64,000 bases of DNA, taken from NCBI GenBank assembly GCA_038025085.1, contig CM076148.1, positions 36,477,691 to 36,541,690 of the forward strand. The letters run 5' to 3'. The position numbers and the translations under genes were made by a program. The notes beneath the pieces are model-generated. The model saw only the letters and a list, made by a program, of their open reading frames with translations. It did not search any database and was not told the origin of the DNA. The DNA is from Tetragonia tetragonoides (taxonomy: Eukaryota; Streptophyta; Magnoliopsida; Caryophyllales; Aizoaceae). Below, one piece after another: positions 11,600-25,400 of this stretch (position 1 is its first letter; each line of letters begins with the position of its first letter).

Positions 11600-13859
11600 T
11601 AGATTTTATTTCTTCTCTCTATCTCTCTCCTCAATTTGTTTAAATTAAAAAAACTAACCCCCTCTATCTAAGAACCCAAAACCCACTCCCTCCAATTTAA
11701 AAATAAAGGTCCAAAGAACAGCACTCTACTATTCTTTTTAGAACACCAGAGGATCAGGACGAGACTTCTTCTTTTTTTTTTAATATATATTTAAGGGTGA
11801 TTTTTAAAAAGTTAATCATGATTTGAGGATCCAAAAAAACTAGGGAGGACTTTTGATTGTAAGATCATTCTCATCATGAAAAAATAAAGAATTTGCGAAA
11901 AGGTTTGAGGATCCGTTTAATTTCTTTCGTCAATCAGCCTAAGTGCCTAACTAAATAATTTTATTATTTTTAACTAAATCACAAAACTTTTATAAGATGG
12001 TATATTTTGCAAATTCGGATAAGCCGGGATCAATTTTTAGTGAAAAAATGGTCACTGCTTACTATAAGTAATCCCTACATTTTAAAAAAATGATACCAAC
12101 TTTTTGTGAGTTGGTCCCACACAAGACTTGTTATTATGATATCTAGTGCGTTGTCACGTGGGTAGACTATTTATTTCCTACTATGAATGGTTAGATTAGC
12201 CAAAAAAAAAAAAAAAAAATCAACGTCCTTTTAGAAAGAGAACATGGGTAGACTATCATAATTGGGCCCTTCATACATGGGCTTGCATTTTGCACCATTA
12301 TAGAACTAGGACCAACGAAAACGTTAAGTTCACAGGCTAGCCCAAACATGAAAGCACCACGTTTTGAGTGGAGCAGTAGGAATAATAGGATTTTTTTTTT
12401 TTTTTTTCTTTTGGCTTATGGACATTTCTCATAAAACAAGTGAAGTATTTGAGCTAGTTTACATATTTGATTAAATACTCACCTAACAGGCCAACACCAT
12501 GTACAGTGACACAAGTCATGACTTATTTACAGATTTGTCACGTCTCAATAAACAAGTCACTTTTTATAAAAGCGACTTCTATGTAGCGACCTTGTAACTA
12601 TGTTTTATAATCGTGTCAAATGAGATACATCCTAAAACTAATTGCTAATAATTAAGAAGCGCAACCAATTGACTTACATGTTAGTATTTCTAACCAAGTA
12701 ACCATGGTGGAACCAGAAACATGATGTAGGTTCAAGTTTTAGCTAGGCTTAGGCATGATGTACTCCTATTAGCTAATAATTTTGGTTAGTTTAGTTCTCA
12801 GTGTGCACTTAAGAGATTCAAAGGGTAGAGAGCTCGAACTGGGATCATGTGCCACTTAATCATCCAGGATCTGCATATTGCTAGACAATTGTGCCACAAG
12901 CCCACAGGTGGGCTAAATGCTTGAAATGTTTGAATATCTATCCTTAGTTGAATTGTGTACCCTTGTTGCTACCAAAATTATAAGCTAGTTCCTAAAAGGT
13001 GGAAACAAGTTTAACAATGATGGTTTTTGCAATGACTACAAGATTAAAAATAAAAAGAAAAAATAAACTAGTAAGTATTACACATTTCGAGAATATTGAA
13101 ACCAAAATCATAGAGAGAATGTGGTATGAAGTAGAGTCTAGACTCTAAAGCACACCTTCCAAGCACAACTTTTAAATGGTCAAAAACAATTATCAAAGTT
13201 AGAATGTCACAAGATCAAACCAAAAATAAATAATTTAAACTTCGAATGTTATATATAAATAAATGAAAATCTTATCATGGCAGGGGAGAAATGGTTGCGA
13301 TGAAGAGTAGACCTGACAAACAATTTGGTCAGGTCAAATTTGAATTGGATTACATTGGATCAATATCATACTACTCATTATTAGAATCGGGTCTAAATAT
13401 ATTTTGCCTCGCAAATTTTGGGTTGGATTGGATTTGTAACATGTCGAACATGATCAGATTTTGCAAGCTTTAATAGAGAGCTTCCCCTACTATGCGGGGT
13501 GCGGCGCATATGAAATCGAAAAAGTGAGCCTTTTGGGGGTGTGTCTTCATTCGTGTAGTCGTGTGGGAAAAAGACCAAAGACAAAGGGCAGGAATGAACC
13601 AGGAAGACACACCATAATATATAATAGTACAGTACATAAAACATAATATAATAGCAATCCAAATCATCTAAAGCTTAAAAAACTTGGTCATGGTGGCATG
13701 GACCAAACTATGTAGAATGTAGGAGTATTTTTTTTTTAGTTTTGAAGGGACCAAACTATGTACTTAGTATAGTATTTAATATTTTGAAAAGTAGATGGAA
13801 CAGAAATCCTTGTCCAAGGAATGATGTCCCACTGTTTGTTTTTTTTCTGACTTTCTAGG
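11600..13859. other. Intergenic, upstream of ceramide synthase; no gene seen
   Basis: AT-rich with homopolymer runs (A-run near 12200, T-run near 12390). The part next to 11600 should contain the ceramide synthase promoter. A GC-richer patch at 13480-13610 has open frames on both strands, but none looks like a known protein. Confidence 0.4.
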
Positions 13860-13867
13860 TATAATTG

Positions 13868-14368
13868 GGGTGTTACTAAATACCGCCCCCTTTTTACTAG
13901 CTACCGCCCCCCCAATTTCCAATTTTACCCTCACCCCTTTTCCTCACTCACTCTCACTCACTCTCACTCATCCCCTCTTCCTCACTCACTCTCACTCATC
14001 CTCTCTTCCTCACTCACTCTCACTCATCCTCACCACCACACCATCACACCGGCAACCACCACCACTCACGGCACAACCACCACCGGTAAATTTTTTTTTG
14101 CGCATTTTTTCTGCACAGTCGTCTGAAATTTTCGACTCACCCTTGGGTGAGTCGGAAATTTCAGATGACTCACCCTTGGGTGAGTCGGAAATTTCAGACG
14201 ACTCACCCAAGGGTGAGTCGTCTGAAATTTTCGACTCACCCAAAGGTGAGTCGCCTCTAGCAGACGACTCACCTAAGGGTGAGTCGAAAATTTCAGACGA
14301 CTGTGCAAAAAAAAATTATTATTATTATTTATTATTATTATTATTATTTATTATTATTATTATTATTA

Positions 14369-14407
<39 letters not shown>

Positions 14408-14913
14408 TATTGCTATTATTATTAATATTATTATTATTATTATTATTATTATTACTGATTATTGTTTAATTAATTAAAAATGTGAAATGGTAGAGGGGAG
14501 GAGCCGGTAAATCGGTGCCGAGCTAGTTCACATTTTTAATTAATTAAACAATAATCAGTAATAATAATAATAATAATATTAATAATAATAACAATAAATA
14601 ATAATAATAATAATAATAACAATAAATAATAATAATAATAATAAATAATAATAATAATTTTTTTTTTTGCACAGTCGTCTGAAATTTTCGACTCACCCTT
14701 GGGTGAGTCGTCTGCTAGAGGCGACTCACCCTTGGGTGAGTCGGAAATTTCAGATGACTCACCCTTGGTTTAGTCGGAAATTTCAGACGACTCACCCTTG
14801 GGTGAGTCGTCTGAAATTTTCGACTCACCCAAGGGTGAGTCGCCTCTAGCAGACGACTCACCTAAGGGTGAGTCGAAAATTTCAGACGACTGTGCAAAAA
14901 AAAATTATTATTA

Positions 14914-14977
<64 letters not shown>

Positions 14978-15001
14978 TATTGCTATTATTATTAATATTA
15001 A

Positions 15002-15034
<33 letters not shown>

Positions 15035-15629
15035 TGATTATTGTTTAATTAATTAAAAATGTGAAATGGTAGAGGGGAGGAGCCGGTAAATCGGTGCCGA
15101 GCTAGTTCACATTTTTAATTAATTAAACAATAATCAGTAATAATAATAATAATAATATTAATAATAATAACAATAAATAATAATAATAATAATAAATAAT
15201 AATAATAATTTTTTTTTTTGCACAGTCGTCTGAAATTTTCGACTCACCCTTGGGTGAGTCGGAAATTTCAGACGACTCACCCTTGGGTGAGTCGTCTGTA
15301 GCAGACGACTCACCCAAGGATTAGTCGTCTGAAATTTCCGACTCACCCAAGGGTTAGTCGCCTCTAGCAGACGACTCACCCAAGGGTGAGTCGAAAATTT
15401 CAGACGACTGTGCAAAAAAAATGCGCAAAAAAAAATTTACCGGTGGTGGTTGTGCCGTGAGTGGTGGTGGTTGCCGGTGTGATGGTGTGGTGGTGAGGAT
15501 GAGTGAGAGTGAGTGAGGAAGAGAGGATGAGTGAGAGTGAGTGAGAGTGAGTGAGGAAAAGGGGGGAGGATAAAATTGGAAATTGGGGGGGCGGTAGCTA
15601 GTAAAAAGGGGCGGTATTTAGCAATTCAC
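13868..15629. mobile_element. Foldback transposon of nested hairpins, 8-bp TSD
   Basis: A 1762-bp element flanked by TATAATTG at 13860-13867 and 15630-15637. Termini are inverted (GGGTGTTACTAAATACCGCC; the right end reversed reads GTGAATTGCTAAATACCGCC), and the inverted arms continue through TACTAGCTACCGCCCC, a CTCACTCA-rich stretch and a CACCAC stretch. The interior is left arm, hairpin array, (ATT)n, core, (AAT)n, hairpin array, (ATT)n, core, (AAT)n, hairpin array, right arm. The arrays repeat GACTCACCC-TT/AA-GGGTGAGTC separated by GAAATTTCAGACGAC spacers. The two cores (about 14463-14557 and 15041-15134) are near-identical and end in inverted TTTAATTAATTAAAC. There is no transposase. An 8-bp duplication fits hAT or Mutator-like mobilisation; the family is unassigned. 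Confidence 0.9.
14311..14461. repeat. (ATT)n tract inside the foldback element
   Basis: About 150 bp of interrupted ATT repeat. Matching ATT/AAT tracts lie at 14558-14660, 14903-15036 and 15137-15210, so adjacent tracts can pair with each other. Confidence 0.9.
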
Positions 15630-15639
15630 TATAATTGTC

Positions 15640-16530
15640 ATATAATTAGAAGTTGCCTACGAAATCTAAAAACTTTTGTCACTTGTTTCTTCCTGAAGTA
15701 AGAATTTGATTATATTTTAATTTGATGGCCCTCTATGTAACATGAAAACATCTAGTTATTCCATCCAACACTTTTGTGAATAATAAGTTAATTCTATTGT
15801 CAAAAGTATCATGCCAAATACTCAAATAGTATGATTTTTTTCCTCCAGATTTGGTGATTAGGTCCGAAACTCTGCTATTATATGTGTAAAAATAGCGATT
15901 GGGATACTATAAATTAGTGATGTCTAATATATTTATACAAATATAACAAACAAAAGACAATACAAAGTGGCCGGTAACAAGCCTCGGAGGATATTGTCTC
16001 CCATAGGTAACCAAGGAACTTCTTTTTAATCACTTGATAGGTCTACGAGGGGTGAGGATTAAAACTCATGGATGAGTGTTCTATTGGTCAAATTCGTCGT
16101 TATTCTATCGACAATATACATTATCTTAGGATTTTAAATTATTCCTCATTCAATTCTTAGATGAAGAGTCAACATCAAGGGCTAATCAAATGCGTATTAT
16201 GCCGATTGGACTTAATATGTATTGTTTTGTCCCATAAAAAGCTGATAATCAAATCTGAACGGGATTGTCAAACCTATATAAAATTTAGAAATTATGTTCT
16301 ACATCTTTGCCTGTTTTCTTAATAGAGCATGTTTAGCCTCGTCCATAATTTCCTCAAACTCTAATATATCCTAGGTGCTAATTCCAAAAGTTCTTAGGGA
16401 CTAATCGCTAATGCAACTTCACATCTTTCTAATTCAAGTATATGCATATAAACTTCTCACCTTGTGTAAGTCTTAATTAGGTTCCCTTGAACAACCATTA
16501 ATATATGTCCATCTAATCTAAACAATCAAT
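15640..16530. other. Intergenic, no gene seen
   Basis: AT-rich sequence without ORFs, splice patterns or repeats that I can support. Confidence 0.4.
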
Positions 16531-16537
16531 AAGCTAA

Positions 16538-16721
16538 GGGTCTGTTCGGCAATAATTAGCTGTAGCTGTAGTCTTAGCTGTTTTAGTAGTGGTTAGCGGT
16601 TGAACTAGCTATTAGCTGTTTGTAGTGGTACGTAACTGTCAATTGTTTTTTGGGTTGAGTGTTCGGTAAAGTTAGCGGTTGGGTTAGCTGACTGATGTAA
16701 AATGACATAAAAGGGCATAGA

Positions 16722-16793
<72 letters not shown>

Positions 16794-16909
16794 GTTATTA
16801 TAAATTATTTTTATTAATGTTATTTTTATGATTCTTATTGTTATTGTTATTTTATTATTAATATTATTATTATTATTTTACAATCATTATTATCATTATG
16901 ATTACTAGT

Positions 16910-16942
<33 letters not shown>

Positions 16943-17387
16943 ATTAATAATAATAATAATCAAATAATGGCGTACTTGTTTTACCTGAGGTGAAATACCT
17001 TAATAAAAATTAAACTTGCTAATGGCTTACTTGTTTTACCTGAGGAAGAAGTAGATTAATCCAATCAAATAATTTGTTCTGATTTGGGTTATAAATAGTC
17101 ATGAAAGAGTAGTAGATTTTTTTGAAAGGGGAGAGGCGTGTGTAAAGGCATGGAAGTAGGAAGGAGTAAACTGAGTTTTAAATTTTAAACTGTAAAATAC
17201 CTGGGATAGCTAACAGCTAGTCTTTTAGTTTGAAACGTTAATTTTATTAGCTTTTGTGAAAGGCTACTATAACAGCTAACAGCTACCCCTAAAATATGGT
17301 AACCGGACACAATAACTTTAAAGAGGTAGTTATTTAACTAATTCAAATCACTAACAGTTACCTCAAAAGCCCTTGCCGAACACACAC
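16538..17387. mobile_element. Non-autonomous PIF/Harbinger-like element with TAA TSD
   Basis: The left end is GGGTCTGTTCGGCAA and the right end reversed is GTGTGTGTTCGGCAA, with TAA at 16535-16537 and 17388-17390. Subterminal TAGCTGT motifs on the left recur as ACAGCTA on the right. The interior contains a 70-bp (ATT)n run (16722-16792) and a (TTG)n run (16911-16940). No transposase. Superfamily is inferred from the 3-bp TAA duplication. Confidence 0.7.
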
Positions 17388-18907
17388 TAAGTAAATTAGG
17401 AAACCCACTAATCAAAAATTACATTCATGGAATATAACACATTCTTCAAAAAGTGTATTCTTGTTGGTATTAAGATATAAATGGCCAGATCAATAATGGT
17501 GGTAAATATATATACACTTAAAAACACCAAACAAATTGATCATCAAACCCAATTGCATCTTTTCACCCAATTGAATAAGATGTGATTGTTTTTGTTCATA
17601 CCTAGTCTTTATCATGCACATCCAGACAACTTCAGTAAGTGTTCTAGTAATTATTGTTAGGTACTTGGACAAGAAAAAATTATTTTTGGACAAGAAAAAA
17701 TTGAGAAGAACATAACCTTAGTAGTTTGTGTACTTGAAATAATTCAAAATTAGATAAATATTTAGAACTTCAAATTATTCCTTTGATACACTCATATCTT
17801 ATAAATTTAACTGTACTTAGGTATAAACGGTCAAAATTCATTCAATATTGGGATTCTTTTTGAAGAACATGCTGAAATCTAGACAATGATCGATGTATGT
17901 ATTATATATATAGGATATACAATGAAATAAATAATTATTTAACTGATGAACTCCTATATGAACTGAAACGAATAATTAACATTCAAGTAATAAAAGAGAA
18001 CCAATCTGATCCTAATGAACCAGGTTTAGATTCAGGCCCTTTTCTTTTCATCCTCTCCATGCTGTATTTCGTTCTGTTCCAATATGTTCCGTCCTTACCG
18101 TTCCATTCTACATTCGATACTTCTTTTTGTCTCACATTTTGTTTAATTATTCGCGCCGTTTCATTCCATTATTTCACGTCATTGTGTTCCGTTTCTCACC
18201 ATCCCGCACCTTTTTTTTTTTTTTTTTTTTAAGAGAACAGAGCCTAAAAAAAACCTACCAAAATCTATCTAGTTCTCATGTTGTTTACTCGATCCATTAT
18301 TGTTCCATTCAAGTCCAATAACTCAAGCCTCTTGCTAGGAAAGAACACTAATCACTTCACTTCTATACATACATAAAGTCTAAAACCAAAATACTACATA
18401 CAATTATCTTGACTTCATGGCTCATGCTCCACACATACATTCAGATATCCCCAATCATGCAACTTCTTTGATGTAAACTAATTAAGACGTACCATCTCAT
18501 CATCATCAATACATGATATAATAAGTTAGTTAGATAAGTTTCTTTGTTTGTTATCACAAAACCGTTCAAAGCTCAACACCTTCACAATTAGAGTAATTGT
18601 GGACAAGATAAGACTAATGTTTTAAGTGCTTGACATTGACATAGTACAAAGATTGATGTAAAGACATTTTCAATTGACAATATATACTGTATTTGCAAAT
18701 ATACGCACGTATGTAAGACAATGAAAACACAAGATATCGTCCCATATAGTACACTATCAACTTTGACCATAATCAATCCATGACATTATTAAACTCAAAA
18801 CTAGCTAGTTAATTTTTGATGGGATAATGAGACATAAAAATTTTCCTAAGATTCTAGATATAATTTTAAACCAATCCCATGTTTTGGAAATGAAAGGTAT
18901 GGCAAAT

Positions 18908-18941
18908 GCCAAGTGCCAAGTGCCAAGTGCCAAGTGCCAAC
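18908..18941. repeat. CCAAGTG heptamer tandem repeat
   Basis: Four to five perfect copies of the 7-mer CCAAGTG. Confidence 0.9.
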
Positions 18942-19847
18942 CTCATCTCTTGAAGTTTCCCACTAATCCCAACCTGAGAAACGCCAAAATCAGCCAGTTC
19001 ACTCAAGAAAGCCTGGCTGTGGGGGCTCTCTTAAATTCTTTCATGACTATGAAAGATGTTGAAAGGAAATTTTAATTTTAATTACTTAATAATACTAAAA
19101 ACCTTAAGAGTTGATAGTTTTTTTGGGGGTACGGTTTGATTACAGGTTCACCTAAATTTTTTTTCGGTCAAGATTAGTCTTATTCGCACCGGAACAGTCT
19201 ACAAAGGAGTAAACTACTTCTTGTGTATAATTTTTCCATTCATAAGATTCGAACCCTCGACATTGCTTAAGGAATTGAGTGTCTAATTTATTTATTTTTT
19301 CTAATTTATTTAGTTTTATTTCTAGCTCTCCTCCTTGATGAGTAATTATTTAAGACAAAATTTTGGACTGACCTTCCACCCCCACATTGATATTCTCTTT
19401 CTCTCGTTATGGTTTTTGTTGAGTTGGCTTCATCGGTTGTTAATTGAAGGGAAGGAGCATTCAAAACAATTGTTCTTTTTCATTCACTGATAGTAGTCAT
19501 TCGGCAGAGGAGTTAAAGGTGATAGTTTTTGCAGGTGTGTCTTTTCCGGCCATATAGGAGAAACCAAACTTAATTCACAAAAAAAATAAAAAAAAGAGAG
19601 AACATAGTTCATGCATAAATATCCACACTCCCTTTGCACCAAAAAAAAATATCCACTCCCTAAATGGATACCAGATCATCCTAATGAAAATTTCGAATAC
19701 TCGAAATTTCGAGTAATCCTTATCCAATCCATGCATCGAATATTCGATAAATCGGAATAACGACGGCTTAAAAGTCTTAATTTCCTAAGGTTTTTTTGCC
19801 TAGTTAAGCATTATCCAATACTCTATCAGCAAGAAATTTTAGTACTC

Positions 19848-20345
19848 CTATGTCATATCAAAACTTTTGAACTTCATATTCAACGGTCTCTCTATATGTA
19901 TCGATTAACCCCGAGATTATGGTGTAGTGGCAAAGGGTGAATTTACAAGGGTAATACATCGAGGATTGCCAACAAAATGTCTCAAATACGATTTCTGACA
20001 ACTATATCGCATATCTCGCGACTGACCTTCTACATAAGGGCTCATGGTAGAGTTCATAAGGGCGCCGGCCAGGAAGGATGTAATCCCTTTTTCTATATAG
20101 TATACCTCAATTTGAGACTTCAAGTTAAGCACTTATGTCATATCAAAACTTGTGAACTTTATATATATCGGTGTCAACTGTAAAATACTGTGTATTCAAT
20201 TTCTGATTGTTGCGTCGCACATCTTGCAAATGATCGACCTTATTCATAAGGGCAGTCTCAAAACAGGATTCATGGGTGCGTCGAGGAAGGGTGTAATCCC
20301 TTTTCTATATATAACTCAAATTGAGACTTCAAGTTAAGCAGTTAT
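19848..20345. repeat. Degenerate tandem duplication
   Basis: Two units, starting at 19848 and about 20134, each begin ATGTCATATCAAAACTT-TGAACTT and end TTGAGACTTCAAGTTAAGCA. Both also share a central CATAAGGGC and AAGG-TGTAATCCCTTTT block. The second unit is shorter. Divergence indicates an old duplication. Origin unknown. Confidence 0.7.
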
Positions 20346-21959
20346 AGAGAACTGATCCTATCATGAAGAAATTATAGTACTACAATTATAGAAGAGAGCT
20401 GTAAAACATAGAGATTTTGCATATCATCGATCATATGTGCCAATTAAGGGCCCCGGAAGGGACAAAAACTGCATGATCTAGTTGTGGACCTATTTATAGA
20501 ACCTCGGCCTCGTGGAAGAATCCAGCATGAAGAAGTTTACGAAAAATGTTATAGATGTCTTCATCACAATTATGTTTGAAGTTTTATGATGATCTACAAG
20601 ATATGTACACTAACATTTCTACATCTCTTACATTGATAACAATAGATAAAGACAAAAATCTCTAATTGATTTCAATCAAATCCATGTGAGACAAATCACA
20701 TATACATATTCACATGCCAAATTCATATTCAATTGTCAGTTAGGAATTCTATACATCCACATTTTAATTGTAGGCTACTATATGCTTTGAATATTATATG
20801 TGGGAACTTAATATATAAGGGAAGGTTCTTTTCATCTCTTCTCGATCCTTTCAGTTGATTTATGAAACATATTTCTTCTATCACAAATTATTATTAGTCC
20901 ATTTTAATTTACTTCAGTTGTTTTCAGTTAAAAAGAACACACAGAATGACAGAAGGTGGAATAAATGCATATTATTCTACCTTGATAAAAATCAATTAGA
21001 GGTGGTTCTAGCTTCGATAACTTCTTAAACCTTTTTAAGCTCTATATAGTGTAATTTTTAATCTCAAGGTTAATAGAATCAAACCACTAAAATAATTAGC
21101 TCCAATCAGACTAATGGCCGTATTAATAATACTAAATGACAGTAAGGTTGCGTATATTTAAATTGTTTTTAAAATAAAAATGATTGGGATAATCATAAGA
21201 TTATCTTAAGGTGTTCGTATCCAATTACCTATTTAAGATCTTGTCAAATGGAATTGACCAAAGAGACAATCGATTACAAGCCTGAACATATGGCTAACTA
21301 AATAAGTGACTTTCGTGAAAAAAATAAAAAATCTTTAAACCGTCAATTAGAATATTCTCTGTTTTCCCAAAATTGTGTCATTATTGTGTAAATGCACACA
21401 ATACTTCATGCTTCTTGTTTTATATGCTCCTTAAAAAATGATTACGTTAGATATTATATTATTGTATTATTAAAGGGTCAATTAAATTGAACCACTAAAT
21501 AGCTACGTGTTGGTGAGATGACGTGTAAGTGGCCATGCCAGGAAGACAGAAGAAACACTCAATATTTTTTTTCTTATATATGGACACCCAATAGCAAATT
21601 TATCTAATTTTAAACATAAATAAAAACAAAAAAAAAAAAAATGGAAAAAGAAGGTCCCAACCAAAAAGAATAAATGGGGTGAAAAGAGTTGCCAGGTGGA
21701 AGAATTTAATCGTGAGTACAAGTCAAAACATACTCCCAATGTAAGTATTAGTACTCGCTTTTATGGCATGTGTTGAGATTGATGGCTATTTGCTGTTTTG
21801 TTGGTTCTTTCTTTTTTGTTTTTTCTTTTGAGAGGGAAAGTTTACACCTTTTTATTCAGTTCTTTATTTCTTCTTCTTCTAGTTCTTTGTTACTTGTTTT
21901 AACTCCTACAACAACTTACAAAATTCTCTCTCCTCTCCTCTTATTTTCTCTCTCCAAGT

Positions 21960-22436
21960 ATGGAGAATAATGGTGAAGAATGTAGTAGTAATGAGTCTGG
22001 TTGGACAAAATATATTGATCCAAACAGTGAAGATGATGAAAATTTCAACAGTGCTGTTGTTGATGCTGACGATGTTGATGTTAATGATGATGATGATGAT
22101 CATAATCATCATCATAATCAAGGGTATTATAGTAAAAGAAAAGTTGTTAATGATGAAGATGATGATGATGATGATGATTCATTTGCTTCAGATGCATCTT
22201 CAGGTCCAGGACATGGCCATGGTCATGGTGATCAAGATCATGAAGGTAATAACAGGTTTTATGGGAAAGGGAAGAATAAATCTTGTGAAGTGATGAAAGA
22301 TAGGAATAATAATATTTATGAGAAAAAAGGAAAAGGAAAAGGAAATGGAAATGGAAATGGAATTAGCAGCATCTTCAACAAGAGCAAGAATTCAACTGGG
22401 TATAGTGTTATGAAGCAAAAAAATGGTAAGAAATGA
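21960..22436 (+). CDS. SOFL-like: SOB FIVE-LIKE (SOFL) family protein, 158 aa
   Basis: Single open exon. Residues 12-21 (ESGWTKYIDP) are the family's domain A and residues 71-83 (DDDSFASDASSGP) are domain B, the two short signatures of plant SOFL proteins, which in Arabidopsis affect cytokinin levels and growth. Between and after them lie Asp-rich runs (five to seven consecutive Asp), a His/Gly stretch (GHGHGHG) and a Lys/Gly/Asn-rich tail (GKGKGNGNGNG). The length is within the small-protein range of the family. The ATG at 21960 is the first in frame, shortly after a pyrimidine-rich leader (CTCTCTCCTCTCCTC), as in many plant 5' UTRs. Codon repeats (GAT, GGAAAT) are slippage-prone, so length may vary between alleles. 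Family assignment is firm; biochemical activity is unknown. Confidence 0.88.
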   Translation: MENNGEECSSNESGWTKYIDPNSEDDENFNSAVVDADDVDVNDDDDDHNHHHNQGYYSKRKVVNDEDDDDDDDSFASDASSGPGHGHGHGDQDHEGNNRFYGKGKNKSCEVMKDRNNNIYEKKGKGKGNGNGNGISSIFNKSKNSTGYSVMKQKNGKK

Positions 22437-22439
22437 AAA

Positions 22440-25400
22440 TGAGATTAATTTAACTTTTTTAGCTTAGATTATTATAATTATTATTGGGGGAGATTTTTTT
22501 GGTTGGGGATTATGGGTGGTTGAAGAAAATGAGAGAAAATTTCAGAAAGTGAGCAAAAATTGTTGTACTTTTGATCACTTCAGATCATTTTGTAGCTATA
22601 TGCTTATAAGAGAAGTTTCCTCTCCTGGTTCTTATTATGGTTCTTATTAGTCTCTGACATTTTGTCTACAGTTAATTTCCTGATCTGATGTCTGATTTCT
22701 GGGTTTTTTCTTGTTTTTTTTTTTGTACATTGCATTTTATCCCTATTTCATACAATAACCGCCCAGTAAGTATCACGCCGAGGGTGGGGTTTAGGGTTTA
22801 TCCATATTTCATATTATTTCTGTAGGCTTTTACATTATTTTGCCAACAATATTTGTGTTAGGTACCCTAGTTGGAATGTAACTTTCTGAATTGATAGTTT
22901 AGCTGTTTGATGACAAAGAATCTGTATAACTGACTATACTATCCAGGTTCAGTGGATATATACCTTAGATGCTAATTGTAACATGTTTCACTAGTATATG
23001 TTACTAGGGGCGTATGAGCCTTTCCGAGTCATCAGGAGGTCAATTCGAGCTCGGCTGTTGTGATCCAAATGATCATTATCTAGGATATAAGATTATATGT
23101 ACGTATTGACTTACCTAGACCTTGCTAACGACGGGACTCCATTATTATTTCTTATATGTTCGGAGTAAAATTGAACATGTACATTTCGATATTCTATTTG
23201 GTTTGCATAAAGGTTCTTCCCCCCAAGAACAACCAAAAGAAGTGGGGTGATCATGATGTACAGCTTGAACAGTGAGAAAAACTCTCCGTTTAGGCTGGCA
23301 GGGGTGGTTCAACTCCAACATCCTCAAATATTCTTCAAGCAAAGAATATTTGGTAAACAGAGGAAAATAGTTGCACATAACAACATAGGGGCCTCATGTG
23401 CAGAATTATATTCATGCACGTGGAAATTTGATGTATACAACATGAAAGAAAAAGATAATATTATACTTCAATTATGAAATAAAATTTAAAAAAAAAAATA
23501 AAAAAAATGACCATGAATCTTTTTCATTCAAGGGTCCTACATTATTTCTAGAACCCTTTACAGGTGATATAGATATGGAAGAGTTCTTCAACACCAGCAG
23601 TATATATCTAATGATAATCTATAGTCTGACAACGACACGCGATTAGTCCACTAATTCTCTGATTTACTTTCATTAATTACATTATAATTTGAGTTGGTTT
23701 TGTGCAATACTTCAAGTACAAGTAGATCAACTAACCTGATTTTTTCCTGCATTTTAAGGCAATTGATTTGCATTTTTAACGGCAAATCGAAAAGAACAGG
23801 CACATGAATGTGATCTGATCTTCTGTGACTTCGAAAACTGACAATAATGGAATTTTGGTAGATTTTAAGCACATGATTATGTGCATATTTTCTCACCTAC
23901 TGTTATCAATTAATCACAGTAGGTGAAGCTTAAGGAAGTTAACAAATAAGGCAAATATTTAAAGGGACATAAGTATAGTACTATGAGTTTGAAGTAAAAC
24001 TGTCATAAGGTTTCAACTTCCAAATCGGTTAAGAGTTTTGTCCCTTGATAGAGATGTCAATTAACACAAGTATACAGCAATTGACAATCAAAATGTATTG
24101 TACAACAGATCAGAGGGTAGTTACAGTGCTTAAAGAAACTGAACAGAGTTCGTATAGAGACCTGAGGGTGACAGATGCACCCAAAATTAGCTTCAGGTTA
24201 AAACTCATCAACAGGTACAGATTTATCAGCTCAATATAATACCACAACCACAATAACGACCCATTTGGTCAAAGGGTTCTGTGAAGATTAAGACGAGTAG
24301 AGAGGTTGTTTCCGATAGAGAGTTCTAATGACAAGGGCAGTGAAACACGTCAATCTCAAGATGATCCATTCGTAAAACAAGGACCCAACCCATGATCGTC
24401 CCTGGGTTAAAGACACCCAAATCTGACTCAACCCGAACGGAAGTTAACATAATTACATAATCCACCTACATTGCCAACCACAAGTTTTCTTTTTATCCTA
24501 CAGATTTAATCATGTTAGCCATGAGAAGATAAGAGGATTTTTCTTGGGCCAAACAATATGTAATTGTCAAGTCTAGTCTCAAAATAAAGCACTAAAAACA
24601 GATCACCATTTGGGACAGAAGAAATAGCATTGAATGTAAAATCTATAGAAGTGCAAGTAGTAGCCAATAAGACAGCAACACCAGTAAAAAACAATGAAAT
24701 AATGCAACAAAGATCAGTACAGTACAGTTATTACAGGGCAGTAAATTTCAAAAACAGGATAAATTATTTAGCATAGTTCTTATCCTATGTTGGGGCCAGC
24801 AAAAGGTCATGTAATGTAATCACATGATCAAAAAATTTCTGATTCTTCTGTTAAATTTTTTTTACCCCCTATCAAGTAAGTCCATGAATGTTTCATGCAA
24901 TAGGGAAAAATGGATTTTCATTTCATCTATACAGCTACAGAATGCAGGTGTGTATGTGTGTCAGAAAATAAAGACATGTTCATAAAACAGCTGGAAACTG
25001 GGACAGGTTATGTATATATCCCCAACCCAAGGCACATCTTCAAAAATTTGAGATGAGATGCAGCTACTTGTTATTTACTGCTGTCAGGTCCCCTACATCT
25101 GATTTGCCAACATAGGCTTATAGGATCAACAGAGCAATAACTGTGAAACACAGTTATAGGTTCTCCTTGATTTAGCTCATTCCTTCAAAACTTCCATTTT
25201 CTTATTATCTCACCTACATTACTTTTCATCCCTCTTTTTGATACTGAAATAGGATTAAAACTTGACCAAACCAACCATTTTACCCATTGAATAAATTCGG
25301 CTACATGAAAATTGTGGAGGTTGCTAACCCATAGGGTCAACCAAACATTTTCCGTCATGATTAAGCTAATTCCACGCACATGAATGGGTGGTTAGCGACG

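Larger units (their letters stand above)
17400..21750. other. Intergenic, no gene seen
   Basis: About 4.3 kb of AT-rich sequence. Contains a five-unit CCAAGTG tandem (18909-18941), a T-run at 18210-18230 and the duplicated block at 19848-20345. ORFs here are short and do not resemble known proteins. The right end should contain the SOFL promoter. Confidence 0.4.

Noticed and set aside
14010..15415. Open frames on both strands across the foldback element (Ser/Pro/Gly/Glu repeats)
   Set aside because: Symmetric hairpin repeats give similar frames on both strands; they run into ATT-tract poly-Tyr/Ile/Leu and have no gene signals.
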